Part shown: positions 25,882 to 34,911 of the stretch, piece by piece | Layout: every line of letters begins with the position of its first letter | Position numbering within the stretch: position 1 is the stretch's first letter | Assembly (NCBI GenBank): GCA_017303505.1 | Contig: JAFLCP010000062.1 | Span: forward strand, 1 to 40,917 | Length of the DNA: 40,917 bases | Direction of reading: 5' to 3' | From: Planctomycetota bacterium | GTDB taxonomy: Bacteria; Planctomycetota; Planctomycetia; Pirellulales; Pirellulaceae | Notes under the pieces: generated by a model | Seen by the model: the letters and a program-made list of their open reading frames with translations, nothing else | Told to the model about the DNA's origin: nothing | Databases searched by the model: none | Translations under genes and position numbers: made by a program

Positions 25882-26547
25882 TTACTTGCGTCGAACAGGT
25901 TGCTGAGCAGAAGCTTGTTGGATCGAGCTCTTTTTGCGAAGAGCAGGGGAGGTCGAGCGAGTGGTCGTACCAGCATCCGGCATTGGAGCAGCACTAGGCG
26001 CGGCTTGTGGCTTGGCTGGAGTAGGTTTAGCAGGCGTTGGTACCGTGTTGCCACGAACTGGTCCGTCGTAGATCACTTCACCATCACCTGACCCCATGTG
26101 GCTTGTTGTCCCCATATGGCCTGCGTGGGCGTGACCACTAGCACACGAAGCACAGCCAGTTGAATGACCACCGCTTACCACATGACCTTCGTGAATCATT
26201 CCACCGTCGCACGAAGAGCAACCTGTATCGCAACATGGCCCTACATATCGCATTCCCCAAAGACGACTTAGCAAGGGAACGCAAGCAGGTTCGCTGCATC
26301 CACACGAGCCGTGGCTACAACCGCCTACATAATCTCCACATGTATTGCAGGGATCGCATTGGGGTGGATGGTTGTACCATTCATCAACGTAGAATTCGCC
26401 ACAACCATTGGCACATGACTGATGCGCCATCCAAGCTCCCGGCCCACAGCCAGTTCCACATGGCGAGGACTGAACACAACAGCAACCTGTCGAAAACAGG
26501 CTCAGCAAAACACAAGCGCGCAACGCCAAACCTTGAAAACGCAACAT
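25882..26547 (-). CDS. Cys/His-rich predicted secreted lipoprotein
   Basis: 221 residues. A hydrophobic leader ends at FSTGC (Cys22), a slightly atypical lipobox. The next 125 residues contain most of its 21 cysteines, in pairs such as CDPCNTC, CSHGSCGC, CCDTGCSSC and CASC. A His/Gly-rich stretch with repeated GH pairs follows (HEGHVVSGGH, GHAHAGHMG). The last 55 residues are a Pro/Ala/Ser/Lys-rich tail (PTPAKPTPAKPQ) ending in basic residues. Disulfide cross-linking or metal binding at the cell surface is possible but inferred only. An in-frame ATG at 26562 is an alternative start; GGGGG precedes 26547. No homologous enzyme recognised. Confidence 0.72.
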   Translation of the reverse strand: MLRFQGLALRACVLLSLFSTGCCCVQSSPCGTGCGPGAWMAHQSCANGCGEFYVDEWYNHPPQCDPCNTCGDYVGGCSHGSCGCSEPACVPLLSRLWGMRYVGPCCDTGCSSCDGGMIHEGHVVSGGHSTGCASCASGHAHAGHMGTTSHMGSGDGEVIYDGPVRGNTVPTPAKPTPAKPQAAPSAAPMPDAGTTTRSTSPALRKKSSIQQASAQQPVRRK

Positions 26548-26883
26548 AGAATGCCCCCGCATAACGTCGTTGTGATCGATTCAATCTTCATCGTGTTGAA
26601 CCAGGGGACCGAAGCCGGCTAGCAGCTTCTGGCTCACGTGTAAACAGCAATCCCTGGCTATGAAGAGTTATCGGCGCCTGATAATCAATACAATCAATAA
26701 ATCCTGCGGAATCGTCAGAGCTTACCAAAGTGAAATGTGGATTGCGTTCTCAAGTTAACCCACAAAATAAGAACAAGACGGGCAGCATAGAGAACTTAGG
26801 GTGAGCACAAAAACAAACACCATGCTATTTAGGCATGGTGTTTATTGCGATTCGCATGGCCAGTCGCCCTACCTCGAATTTCG
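26548..26883. other. Intergenic region, 336 bases
   Basis: Between the end of the tatA-like gene and the start of the Cys-rich lipoprotein, both minus strand. It holds the tat terminator at 26808-26843; the rest (26548-26800) must carry the lipoprotein promoter. No convincing -35/-10 pair, repeat or small gene was seen there. Confidence 0.5.
26808..26843 (-). terminator. Rho-independent terminator after the tatA-like genes
   Basis: Perfect 11-bp stem AAACACCATGC/GCATGGTGTTT (26815-26825, 26833-26843), 7-base loop. On the minus strand it continues GTTTTTG. It lies about 40 bases after the tatA-like stop codon. Confidence 0.9.
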
Positions 26884-27147
26884 TCATTCCTCATCAGGTG
26901 GCGGTGGCGTAAACTTTGGCGTCGAGGTTATCGACGATGGCGTTTGCTCTTCATAGGTTCGTTGCACAGGCTTCGGGGGTGGGTCGCGATCCCAATTCTG
27001 AAATTCACGCTGGAAGTCCCCAATGCTCTTGCGAAAATCCCGGTAGCTGCCCCCGAGTTTGCGGGCAACTTCCGGAAGCTTACTGCCAAATAACAAGATG
27101 GCGATTATGCCAAAGGCAACCATCTCGGCAGGTCCCAAATTAAACAT
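26884..27147 (-). CDS. tatA: TatA/TatB-family twin-arginine translocase component
   Basis: 87 residues: one N-terminal membrane helix (MFNLGPAEMVAFGIIAILLFG), the FG hinge, then the amphipathic helix SKLPEVARKLGGSYRDFRKSI, and a Pro-rich acidic tail. This is the TatA/E pattern (FGxxKLPExxRxLG). It would oligomerise to let folded Tat substrates cross the inner membrane. The tail (DPPPKPVQRT...TPPPPDEE) is longer than in the sister gene. Second of two TatA-like genes on this strand, 82 bases apart; no tatC is in the window. Start ATG 27147 puts the helix in the right place. Confidence 0.9.
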   Translation of the reverse strand: MFNLGPAEMVAFGIIAILLFGSKLPEVARKLGGSYRDFRKSIGDFQREFQNWDRDPPPKPVQRTYEEQTPSSITSTPKFTPPPPDEE

Positions 27148-27229
27148 GGCTTGATCCCAACAAGAAACGAATCAACACATTAGTCTCGTAACTCACTGCC
27201 GCACAAAACGGCTACGCGATTCGATCGAC

Positions 27230-27409
27230 TTACTTCTCTTCGTTTGTTGCGTTGGAGTCAGCTTCGGGTTCATCGCGCATACCGCGTTTGAACTCGTTGG
27301 CACTGCGGCCTAGGTTTCTCATCAATGACGGTAATCGCGAGCCTCCGAAGAGGACCAAAACGATCAACATGATGATCAACAATTCTTGATAACCAATCCA
27401 TCCAAGCAT
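27230..27409 (-). CDS. Second TatA/E-like translocase component
   Basis: 59 residues: MLGWIGYQELLIIMLIVLVLFG helix, then GSRLPSLMRNLGRSANEFKRGM, matching the TatA hinge and amphipathic helix including the final FKxG. The short charged tail (DEPEADSNATNEEK) is typical of TatA/E. The frame is open upstream to 27559, but ATG 27409 begins at the conserved position and has AAGG eight bases upstream. The pair of divergent TatA-like proteins may specialise as TatA and TatE/TatB equivalents. The 235 bases upstream to apbE contain nothing else I recognise. Confidence 0.9.
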   Translation of the reverse strand: MLGWIGYQELLIIMLIVLVLFGGSRLPSLMRNLGRSANEFKRGMRDEPEADSNATNEEK

Positions 27410-27644
27410 AGGGTGACCTTTCGCGAGAAATGCTGAAAGAGAATCATGCAGGGCAGCAACTTTGGTCCACGGAAAACGATTTCCAGGAGGCTTGTGCCGC
27501 CAAATCGCAGCGGGTTGCCAGCTGACTACATGCTCCAACAGCTGGCGAAAGCAGGTCAATCATCCACCGAAACGAGGGGACATTGCCGGGACCAGCACGT
27601 CGGAAATCCAATCCACTTTCATTTTAGTGGCCCAAGGTTTAGTG

Positions 27645-28619
27645 TCAAACGGTCTCCCAGGCCCCTTCATCGATATTCCACAATTGAATGTCGACAGTTC
27701 CGGATCTACGGGCCGGGATTAAGCCAATAATGCCAATTTCCGGGTACCGCTGGGCAAAGAGCTCCCACTGGCTTGGCCCCAAAACATACAGGCCGGTAGC
27801 CAGAGCGTCCGCCAGGGTGGCATTGGGAGCAATCACCGTAACGGATTCGATGCCTTGCACGGGAAAGCCACTCCGCGGATCAATGACGTGCCCGTATCGT
27901 ACACCTTGGTAATGGAAGAATTGGTGAGCGTGACCGCTCGTTCCAATCGCCTGATTTCGAAGATGAATCTTCCCCAAAACCTGGTCCGGATTGGCGGGAT
28001 TTCGAAGCGCTATTGGCCAGCCCATCCCCGATCCTAAACGTCTTTCACCAAAGGCGCGAATGCTGCTTTTTCCTCCATGAATCAGGAAGTTTTCCAGCCC
28101 GCTATCGCTCAGCCAACGAGCAATTCTTTCGAGAGCCAAACCTTTACCAATTCCACCTGGATTAATCTTTAGACCAGGCTTTCGAAAACTGATTTGCTTC
28201 GCGCCAACATCGAGCTCGATCTGACTTGTCCCGACTCGTTGCAATGCCTCTTCGATTTCACCTGGGTCGGGTTTTCGAGCTTTTTGCCTGGAGAACCCCC
28301 AAGCATCAGTGAGTGACCCGGAGGTGATATCGAATCCGCCATTGGTCCACTGATAGGCCTCCATCCCGGCCAAAATCAATTCGCAAACATCATCGGAAAT
28401 ACCGTATTGCCGTACCGAATTTTGGCTATTGAGGCGAGAAAGTTCGCTGTGTGGGCGATAGATCGACCAGCAATTCTCTAGCCTCTCCAGCAAGCCTAAA
28501 GCCTCAACGGCAACTTCGGCCGCAAAATCGGGAGAGTTTTTGGGGAGCAGGACTTCCCAATCACAAGCCATCGCCTTGCGCTGCAGTTGCAGAAGATATT
28601 GATCGTTTTGTTCGTACAT
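27645..28619 (-). CDS. apbE: FAD:protein FMN transferase (ApbE family)
   Basis: 324 residues. It transfers FMN from FAD to a Thr/Ser of exported or membrane flavoproteins (for example RnfG/NqrC type) in a Mg-dependent reaction. Family motifs: LENCWSIYRPHSELSRLN, GGFDITSG, the glycine-rich INPGGIGKGLALERI, FLIHGGKSSIRAFG, GHVIDPRSGFPV and the metal-site DALATGLYVLG. ATG 28619 is chosen over 28679 because the upstream 20 residues are not family-like and GGTGGGG precedes it. There is no obvious lipobox, so the protein may be cytosolic or lack the usual lipid anchor. Upstream of the two tatA-like genes on the same strand. No flavinylated target is in the window. Confidence 0.93.
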   Translation of the reverse strand: MYEQNDQYLLQLQRKAMACDWEVLLPKNSPDFAAEVAVEALGLLERLENCWSIYRPHSELSRLNSQNSVRQYGISDDVCELILAGMEAYQWTNGGFDITSGSLTDAWGFSRQKARKPDPGEIEEALQRVGTSQIELDVGAKQISFRKPGLKINPGGIGKGLALERIARWLSDSGLENFLIHGGKSSIRAFGERRLGSGMGWPIALRNPANPDQVLGKIHLRNQAIGTSGHAHQFFHYQGVRYGHVIDPRSGFPVQGIESVTVIAPNATLADALATGLYVLGPSQWELFAQRYPEIGIIGLIPARRSGTVDIQLWNIDEGAWETV

Positions 28620-28816
28620 CCCCACCCTAGTACCTTTGCTTTGCGACAGAAGGGAGGCTGAAAGCATAGTTATTCGCACCCCATTTAGGTTACAATGTAT
28701 ACCGAGCTACCATAAGGCCTAGAGCCCACGGAGCATGAGCCTGAGGTGGTTCCGCCTTTCGGGAAGAACTAAGACTCGACACAACTTTCTCATTTTTTCG
28801 TCTCAAGACAGCAATC

Positions 28817-29812
28817 ATGAGTTCCCATCGTATTTCCTATAAAAATGTCGCTTGGTCTGTGGCGATTCTGTTTGCCATCACGACTCCGCTGGAGGCGCAG
28901 CAAGTTGTTCGTCGTCCGAAGCGGGCTGAGGCACCAAAGTTTGATGCAGAAGCTTCTAAGGATATCTTCTTTGCGGATGTAGCCACGGCATTAGAAGGTA
29001 AACTCCCTGCCGCTAATTCGTTAGCCAAAAAAGATCAAGGCAAAACTCCTTCGTCGAACTCCGGTGGAAATGCGATGTCAAATAACACGCCCACCATTGC
29101 TGTTGATGGCGGATCACAAGAAGGCTGGGCCAAGTACATTTCTACAACCACAATCGAAGATGAAGTAAAGCAAACGAAACTTCGACTCGATCAAATCGTT
29201 ACAACTCCATCGAAATTCGCCGCTGGTGGTTTCACCGATGCTCGGTTGCAGTTTTCTGAGTTAGCAATTCTCTTCGGTATCGTGGCCGAATACCCGGGAC
29301 AAGTTCGTTGGCAAAAGTCGGCTCTCGCTGCCAAAGAAGGATTTGCTCAAATGGCTGCCAATGCGAAAGTCGGATCAACACAAGCATACAATGAAGCCAA
29401 AACTCGCCTCACGGAATTAGGCGATATGCTCAATGGCTCAGAGTTTCCTGCGCCTCCACCAGAAGAGCCCAAAGGCTGGGAGCAAATTGTCGATCGCCAA
29501 CCATTGATGAAGCTCTGTGATGTCGCCCATCAACAAAGTTTGACTCCGATGACGGCAAACGAAGGTGCCTTCAAGGAGAGCAGTGAAGACATTCTGCGTT
29601 ATGCAGAATTGATGGCTGCTTACTCAGCACTTCTGCTCAAGGAGGGTATGCCTGATGCGGACGATAGCGACTATCGAGTGCATAGTGAAAAAATGCTGGC
29701 CGCTTCTCTCGAAGTCGTTCAAGCTGTAAAAACTTCGAACGCAGACATGGCGCGACAAGCGGTAGGTCAAATGAGCCAAGCTTGCACGAATTGCCATAAC
29801 ACCTATCGCTAG
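28817..29812 (+). CDS. Exported class II-like c-type cytochrome
   Basis: 331 residues with a signal peptide (VAWSVAILFAITTPLEA, cleavage near LEAQQ). A single haem-binding motif CTNCH sits five residues from the end in QACTNCHNTYR, the C-terminal placement characteristic of cytochrome c'/c556 four-helix bundles. The rest is mostly helical (AELMAAYSALLLKEGM, VHSEKMLAASLEVVQAVKTSN). It is two to three times longer than a typical cytochrome c', with an N-terminal low-complexity segment (about 60-95) and a middle helical region that may be a second bundle without haem. A periplasmic or paryphoplasmic electron-transfer role is inferred. Expressed alone; the promoter region is shared divergently with apbE. 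Confidence 0.82.
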   Translation: MSSHRISYKNVAWSVAILFAITTPLEAQQVVRRPKRAEAPKFDAEASKDIFFADVATALEGKLPAANSLAKKDQGKTPSSNSGGNAMSNNTPTIAVDGGSQEGWAKYISTTTIEDEVKQTKLRLDQIVTTPSKFAAGGFTDARLQFSELAILFGIVAEYPGQVRWQKSALAAKEGFAQMAANAKVGSTQAYNEAKTRLTELGDMLNGSEFPAPPPEEPKGWEQIVDRQPLMKLCDVAHQQSLTPMTANEGAFKESSEDILRYAELMAAYSALLLKEGMPDADDSDYRVHSEKMLAASLEVVQAVKTSNADMARQAVGQMSQACTNCHNTYR

Positions 29813-29880
29813 AGTTGCCCCGCCAACCCTCACCCGTTGCTTATTAACATCCTCATTTTCAACGTTTGATCAGATAAACC

Positions 29881-30777
29881 ATGGGACTCAAGTTTCTCTG
29901 TCACCTTTGCGAACATCCGATGCATGTTAAGGACTTCCTGGCCGGCAAACGGGGCAAGTGTCCGCAATGCGGTGGTTCTATTCGCATACCGGCCAATGGG
30001 GAAGAATATTCACTTCCAATTTCGGCTGACTTAAAGGGAACCGAATCGACTAACGAGCTTGCAAACGAAGTTGCTGCCGTTACCACGACCAATGATCATC
30101 GCACACATGTAGCATCCGTTGTAACATCGAAAGCGACGTCGACGCCTAACGAAACTCGCACCCCAAGTGATCGAGCGACAAGTACGACAGAGCCTGCCAT
30201 AGGCTTTGCTAGCGCGAGCTCCTCAGCGCCCGCGAAACCAACGTCGGTTATTCCTGAAGTTATCTCAGAAGCCCCCAATGCAGCCTGGTATGTCAGGCCA
30301 CCCAGCGGTGGCCAATATGGACCAGCAATTGGTTCTGTATTCTGGGATTGGCTAAATGAGAAAAGGGTAGGGGAGAGTTCGTTGGTGTGGCGAGAAGGTT
30401 GGGGGACATGGCAAACGGCGAAAGAAGTCTTCCCTGATTTCTTCCGTCCCAGCCCTATCCCAGCCACAGCAAAGCCCCCCCAGGCTCCACCCGCTCCTGA
30501 ACCAGTTACGCCTCCGTTGGCAGCGGTTCCGTCGCAAGCTCCTTTAGCAAAAGCTCCAACATCCCAGGCCGCCTCCCCCCAGGCCACTTTCGCCCAAGGC
30601 GTTCCAGCATCGCAACCGATGGGAATCGATTCCTCGGCTGAAAGTCGGCGTTCCGTTCAGATCCGCAGAAAGAGAAGCCATTCCCAGAATTTAGTTCTTT
30701 TGGTTGGGCTTTCGCTCGTGGCACTTATCCTGGTTGTGGTCCTAGTGGTCGTTCTGGTGATGCAGAGCGGAAGCTAG
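29881..30777 (+). CDS. Zinc-ribbon and GYF-domain membrane protein
   Basis: 298 residues. The N-terminus is a zinc-ribbon-like finger with Cys7, Cys10, Cys27 and Cys30 (CHLC...CPQC). Residues 31-130 are low-complexity Ser/Thr/Ala. Residues ~136-187 form a GYF_2-like domain (WYVRPPSGGQYGPAIG ... LVWREGWGTWQTA), a fold that binds proline-rich peptides. A Pro/Ala-rich stretch follows (~190-250), and one C-terminal membrane helix (271-294). The cytosolic domains would thus be tail-anchored to the membrane. The Pro-rich segment could be a ligand for its own or other GYF domains. Bacterial function is not established; common in planctomycetes as I recall. Confidence 0.8.
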   Translation: MGLKFLCHLCEHPMHVKDFLAGKRGKCPQCGGSIRIPANGEEYSLPISADLKGTESTNELANEVAAVTTTNDHRTHVASVVTSKATSTPNETRTPSDRATSTTEPAIGFASASSSAPAKPTSVIPEVISEAPNAAWYVRPPSGGQYGPAIGSVFWDWLNEKRVGESSLVWREGWGTWQTAKEVFPDFFRPSPIPATAKPPQAPPAPEPVTPPLAAVPSQAPLAKAPTSQAASPQATFAQGVPASQPMGIDSSAESRRSVQIRRKRSHSQNLVLLVGLSLVALILVVVLVVVLVMQSGS

Positions 30778-30930
30778 CCCAACCCCTACAGAGATCACCA
30801 CCCACCTAAAAATCCCACTCGACGGCGAATCGACCGCTACGAAGCAAGCACTAAAAAATTGACCGCCGTTTTTCTAGCCGGTAGATTATCACCAGTGGTA
30901 ATTCGGACCGTTGCAGTGGGCATTTCACCT

Positions 30931-31494
30931 ATGACCGTAACCTATTTCAAACGCTATCGGATGGAAAAGGACTTGCGGGACCTCCCACTCAACCTAACCC
31001 CTCGTCTTCCCAGCGATTACTTCTTTGTCCCGTGGAACGAGAAGTATATTCGTGACCATGCCGACGTTAAGTGGCAGAGCTTTCGGTTTGAACTCGACGC
31101 AAATGTCTTTCCATGTCTGGGCGATAAAGATGGCTGCCTAAGGTTGATGCGCGATATCTCGAATCGCAACAATTTTGTCCCTGCAGCAACTTGGATGATC
31201 GTTTTTCACGATCCTCAATCGGGACGAGACGAACCTTGTGCAACCATACAGGGCTTGCAAGCCGATCATCATCTCGGCTCGATTCAGAATGTTGGCGTTA
31301 CCATGTCCCATCGAGGGCATGGCATCGGCTCAGCACTGCTCACTCAATCTTTAATTGGGTTCAGAAATGTCGGCTGCCAACGGGTTCAATTAGAAGTTAC
31401 AGTACAAAATAAAGGAGCCGTTCGCTTATACGAACGGCTCGGATTTAAACGTGTTGAAACGTTATTCAAGGTGGCCGAAGTTGTAACGGTGTGA
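30931..31494 (+). CDS. GNAT-family N-acetyltransferase
   Basis: 187 residues. The C-terminal half is a clear GNAT core: GVTMSHRGHGIGSALL holds the acetyl-CoA loop (RGHGIG), followed by VQLEVTVQNKGAVRLYERLGF. The N-terminal half (YFKRYRMEKDLRDLP ... WQSFRFELDANVFPCLGDKDGC) is a distinctive extension that I recall as conserved in planctomycete GNATs. The frame opens at 30859, but ATG 30931 begins this conserved block. The acceptor is unknown. It is unlike the GNAT at the start of the window in its N-terminal half. The end of the coding sequence includes a perfect 10-bp inverted repeat (31415-31440). Confidence 0.85.
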   Translation: MTVTYFKRYRMEKDLRDLPLNLTPRLPSDYFFVPWNEKYIRDHADVKWQSFRFELDANVFPCLGDKDGCLRLMRDISNRNNFVPAATWMIVFHDPQSGRDEPCATIQGLQADHHLGSIQNVGVTMSHRGHGIGSALLTQSLIGFRNVGCQRVQLEVTVQNKGAVRLYERLGFKRVETLFKVAEVVTV

Positions 31495-31513
31495 GCCGTC
31501 ACGTTCTATCCAA

Positions 31514-32080
31514 TTACTTGGCAGACTTCACCGATTCCACAAAAGCATCGAAATCTTTCTTTTGTTGATCGACCAATTCGGCAGCACCAGTGAGCTTGAT
31601 GAACTGCAAGCCTCGATCTTTGGTGTCGATGATCGCACCTAACATGCGGTAACCTTCTCGCTTGACCGTCTTTCCTGGAGCGAATGGTCCGCCACCCATC
31701 GATTCACTCATGGTGCCAGTGATGTCAACAACTGTGACTTCGTAGTCACCGACTTTCTTCTTTTCAACTTTAGCAACATCTTTGGTCGCTTTGCCATCAG
31801 GCTGTGTGAACTGCCCAAACCAACGTTCGACGTTGGTATCGATCGAACCACCTGCAGCCATAACGGTGATGCGCGAAACCACGTCGCCTTCCTTAGGCGC
31901 TTGAAACTCATGTTCGATGATGTTCGAGCGTGGCTTTACAACCTTCCAGCTCGCAGGCACGGTCATCTTCAACGCACCGTCTGCCAAATCGATCGTTACA
32001 CCATCTTCAGCTCGAGCCGCGCCTACCAAACTCGAAGACAACAAAGCTAAACCTAACATCAACCCGCAAATCAATCGCAT
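31514..32080 (-). CDS. Small exported protein of unknown function
   Basis: 188 residues with a strong signal peptide (MRLICGLMLGLALLSSSLVG, cleavage near ARA-EDG). The mature protein is beta-rich: LKMTVPASWKVVKPRS, IEHEFQAPKEGD, SRITVMAAGG, then KVGDYEVTVVDITGTM, and a final helix (QQKKDFDAFVESVKSAK). The layout resembles PsbP/Mog1-like or DUF1795-type folds that start with an F/TVPxxW strand, but this is only a shape comparison. It is convergent with the GNAT gene. The 235 bases between its start and the methyltransferase stop hold its promoter; nothing else was recognised there. Confidence 0.75.
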   Translation of the reverse strand: MRLICGLMLGLALLSSSLVGAARAEDGVTIDLADGALKMTVPASWKVVKPRSNIIEHEFQAPKEGDVVSRITVMAAGGSIDTNVERWFGQFTQPDGKATKDVAKVEKKKVGDYEVTVVDITGTMSESMGGGPFAPGKTVKREGYRMLGAIIDTKDRGLQFIKLTGAAELVDQQKKDFDAFVESVKSAK

Positions 32081-32315
32081 TGCCTACTCCTGAAATCTTG
32101 ATAAATCCGTTGTCACCATGTCGCGACAACAAACATTCGTTCACAACCATTTACACCATGGTAGCCATTGAGACCTTCCGATTTCGCACAGGAAGGCGAG
32201 CTACTTACCTCCCATTCTAACAGACAATGCCTTCTAGCAGACAGAGCCTTAGCGAGGGAGTGAGCAAAATCTGTTCGGGCGAATAGCCCATTTTTGTTGA
32301 AATTCTAGCCGCTGG

Positions 32316-33128
32316 TCAACGTCTTAGGGTTCGCTGTCGCACGGCCTCGTACATGAGAATTGCCGCACTTACCGAAACATTAAGACTATCCACTCGTTCA
32401 TCCATCGGGATTCGCAGCCCCTGTAAGCTGGAATCGAGCCATGGCCCGCCCAGTCCATCTGCCTCGCTTCCCATCACAATTGCTGCGGCATCGTGCAAGT
32501 TGGCTTCGTACGGCGATACGGCCGCTTGAACTCGGGCAACGTAGATTTGAACCCTGAGATCCTTGAGGCGCTCAATCGCTTCAGCAGCCGAGGCGGTGAT
32601 GACCGGCAAGCGAAACAATAACCCCAAACTCGAGCGTATCGCATTGGGATTGAAGGCTTCGCAGCGACAATCAGACAAAACAATGGCATTCACTCCGGCG
32701 GCCACCGCGGTTCGGCAAACCGCCCCGATATTGCCGGGCTTTTCGACACCATCCAATACGACGATCAGCGGCTTTGCATTAATTTGCAAATGCTCCCAAT
32801 TCCACCGCGGCACTTTGGCCACAGCGACCATACCTTCGTTGCGATCTCCATATTGCAATCGTTGCAGTACTTCTGCCGTAGCAGGCTGAAGCTGCATGGA
32901 TGACACCGATGCCGAGCCAACATCTTCCAACCAGCTGTCAACGTCGATCTTCTCGGGATCAAACCATAGTTCCTCGATCCCAACGCCACCCGCCAGTGCT
33001 TGCAGTATTTCACGCTGTCCATCAACCAAGACGCGCTGCTCGCGCTTCCGGTGCTTTGCATCATGCAACTTCGCCAGCAGCTTCAAGCGACTATTTTGTA
33101 GGCTGGTGATTAATGGTGCCATGCGCAT
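32316..33128 (-). CDS. SpoU/TrmH-family RNA 2'-O-methyltransferase
   Basis: 270 residues: an N-terminal substrate-binding domain (LVDGQREILQAL, like the L30e-type domain of RlmB/TsnR enzymes) and a C-terminal SPOUT knot (~120-270). The three SpoU motifs are intact: VLDGVEKPGNIGAVCRTA (motif 1, Asn133 and Arg139), IVMGSEADGL (motif 2, Glu222) and IPMDERVDSLNVSVSAAIL (motif 3, Ser248-Leu-Asn). It uses SAM to methylate a ribose in 23S rRNA or tRNA. RlmB versus TsnR- or YsgA-like target cannot be decided from sequence alone. ATG at 33128 and 33122 are both possible starts, neither with a ribosome binding site. Confidence 0.92.
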   Translation of the reverse strand: MRMAPLITSLQNSRLKLLAKLHDAKHRKREQRVLVDGQREILQALAGGVGIEELWFDPEKIDVDSWLEDVGSASVSSMQLQPATAEVLQRLQYGDRNEGMVAVAKVPRWNWEHLQINAKPLIVVLDGVEKPGNIGAVCRTAVAAGVNAIVLSDCRCEAFNPNAIRSSLGLLFRLPVITASAAEAIERLKDLRVQIYVARVQAAVSPYEANLHDAAAIVMGSEADGLGGPWLDSSLQGLRIPMDERVDSLNVSVSAAILMYEAVRQRTLRR

Positions 33129-33294
33129 AAAAAATGTGGCTGAACCTCATTCCATTATTGAAAATATGCTGCCACGGATCTCGATCGAAAAGTCGTTGTC
33201 CCGCGACTTGAAAGAGCGATCGTAGCATTTTCTCAATTTTGGTTTAGAAGTTTCAGCCACATTCCCGGAGAGTTTTCGAAAAAAATCAGGCAGA

Positions 33295-34911
33295 TCAGGT
33301 AGCTTCTGTGCCAGTCGAACTGTCGCGAAGAAGCGTTTCAGCTACCCCATCGAGAAAGCTCATCAGAGCTTTGCTGCGATAAGGTTGTTGCAATTTGCGA
33401 ACGGCCTTGCTCTCGATTTGTCGTACGCGTTCTCGAGTTACCGAGAAGATGCGGCCCACTTCTTCCAAGGTGTAAGCATAACCGTCAGCCAAACCGTAAC
33501 GCAGGCGAAGAATTTCGCGTTCGCGATAATTCAAGGTCTGCATAGCTTCTTGAATGTGGAACTTAAGGGCTTCTTGGTTGGTTTCGTAGAGAGGATCATC
33601 ATCGCGATAATCTTCCAGGAACTCGCCAAAGTAGCTGTCATCAAAGTCACCGACAGGTTGGTCCAACGAAAGCGGCTGGCGAGCCATTTTCATTACGACA
33701 CGTGCATCATCCAAGGTCAAACCAGCGCGGGTGGCGGTTTCTTCCACGGTGGGTTCCCGTCCCAACTCTTGAACCAATTCGCGAGTTACCAAGCGCACCT
33801 TCGACATGGTATCGATCATGTGAACCGGTACACGAATGGTGCGGCTTTGGTCTGCAATCGCTCGTGTAATAGCTTGACGAATCCACCAAGTTGCATAGGT
33901 CGAGAACTTAAATCCACGAGCATATTCGAACTTATCAACCGCTCGCATCAGGCCCGTGTTGCCTTCTTGAATCAGATCCAAGAAGCTCAATCCTCGGTTG
34001 CGATATTTCTTAGCGATCGAAACTACCAAACGCAGGTTGCCTGCCGACAGTTCTCGCTTGGCAGCGTCGTATTGTTGACGATGCATGTCCGTTCGCTCGA
34101 TGCGACGACGCAAAGTCGCTGGACTTTCGTAGGTGATTCGCATCAAGTAATGCAATTCTTCGCAAGTCTTCTTGTACATTTCAGCATTAGCTTGATGCTC
34201 AAGATTGTGCTTCAAGGTCAACAGTTCTTGCATTCTGACGTTGATATCTTGAAGTTTCTCGAACAATGGCTGAAGGCGATTGGTTCGCAAGTTCATTTCT
34301 TCGATCAAGCGAACCGCTTTGTTGCGACGACGAACGAGGCGTTTCCACGCTGCCTTGCGGTTTTCGGTGGATTCTCGTTTGTTGACCGCAATGTAGAAGT
34401 CTTTGTGGTTCTTCGCCAACAGGGCTCGCAAGGTGGAGACGTTAGGACCGATACGTCGCATGACGTTTTTCTTTTCGGTCGTATTGGTCACACTCACTTC
34501 GATGGTTCGATCCAAACGAAGTTTGTTATCGCGAACCAATTCCAAAAGGCGGGTTGCACCTTGCAACATGAAATCGCTTGCCAACATCCAGTGGCGGTAC
34601 AGCGAACGAGTTCGTTCGATGTTTTGAGCAAAAGAGATTTCTTCATTGCGGCTGAGCAATGGGATTTGCCCCATTTGCATCAAGTACATGCGAACCGGAT
34701 CATCGGTTGCGTCGCTATCGTCGTCTTCAGCCTCTTCTTCTTCGGAGCTCAACTCTTCGTCCGAAGGCACTTCCTCTGTTTCATCTTCTTCGGCGCCGTA
34801 GATCCCACTAGACAGATAGTTTCCGTCAAGCTCTAAAGCGTCGCCGCCGATTTGCATATCGACTGAATCTAGATCATCATGTATTTCGCGACGGGCAGAT
34901 TTCTTGGCCAT
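33295..34911 (-). CDS. rpoD: Primary sigma factor (RpoD/SigA, sigma-70)
   Basis: 538 residues. The first 70 residues include a very acidic run (45-71). Region 1.2 covers 70-103 ([16 protein letters not shown]). A non-conserved insert (~104-282) separates it from region 2 (283-360), where [14 protein letters not shown] is the -10 recognition helix. Region 3 follows (362-440) and region 4 (450-512) with the -35 reading helix [16 protein letters not shown]. All housekeeping motifs are intact, so it should direct most transcription. ATG 34911 has GAGGT six bases upstream; the open frame further upstream to 35097 is not sigma-like. The insert length is between that of E. coli (~245) and short Gram-positive forms. 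Divergent from glnE. Confidence 0.96.
   Translation of the reverse strand: MAKKSARREIHDDLDSVDMQIGGDALELDGNYLSSGIYGAEEDETEEVPSDEELSSEEEEAEDDDSDATDDPVRMYLMQMGQIPLLSRNEEISFAQNIERTRSLYRHWMLASDFMLQGATRLLELVRDNKLRLDRTIEVSVTNTTEKKNVMRRIGPNVSTLRALLAKNHKDFYIAVNKRESTENRKAAWKRLVRRRNKAVRLIEEMNLRTNRLQPLFEKLQDINVRMQELLTLKHNLEHQANAEMYKKTCEELHYLMRITYESPATLRRRIERTDMHRQQYDAAKRELSAGNLRLVVSIAKKYRNRGLSFLDLIQEGNTGLMRAVDKFEYARGFKFSTYATWWIRQAITRAIADQSRTIRVPVHMIDTMSKVRLVTRELVQELGREPTVEETATRAGLTLDDARVVMKMARQPLSLDQPVGDFDDSYFGEFLEDYRDDDPLYETNQEALKFHIQEAMQTLNYREREILRLRYGLADGYAYTLEEVGRIFSVTRERVRQIESKAVRKLQQPYRSKALMSFLDGVAETLLRDSSTGTEAT

Noticed and set aside
28700-28790. Possible structured RNA upstream of the cytochrome (GGTGG-TT-CCGCC hairpin)
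   Set aside because: Only a 5-bp stem with a wobble pair; too weak to call a riboswitch or RNA gene.
31415-31440. Perfect 10-bp inverted repeat with 6-base loop near the end of the second GNAT gene
   Set aside because: It lies inside coding sequence for the conserved GAVRLYERLGF motif and has no T run; codon choice explains it well enough, though an attenuating hairpin is not excluded.
33385-34836. Open frame of 483 codons on the plus strand, antisense to rpoD
   Set aside because: It is the complementary frame of an intact sigma factor gene; the peptide has no coherent domain and no ribosome binding site. It stays open because of codon bias in rpoD.
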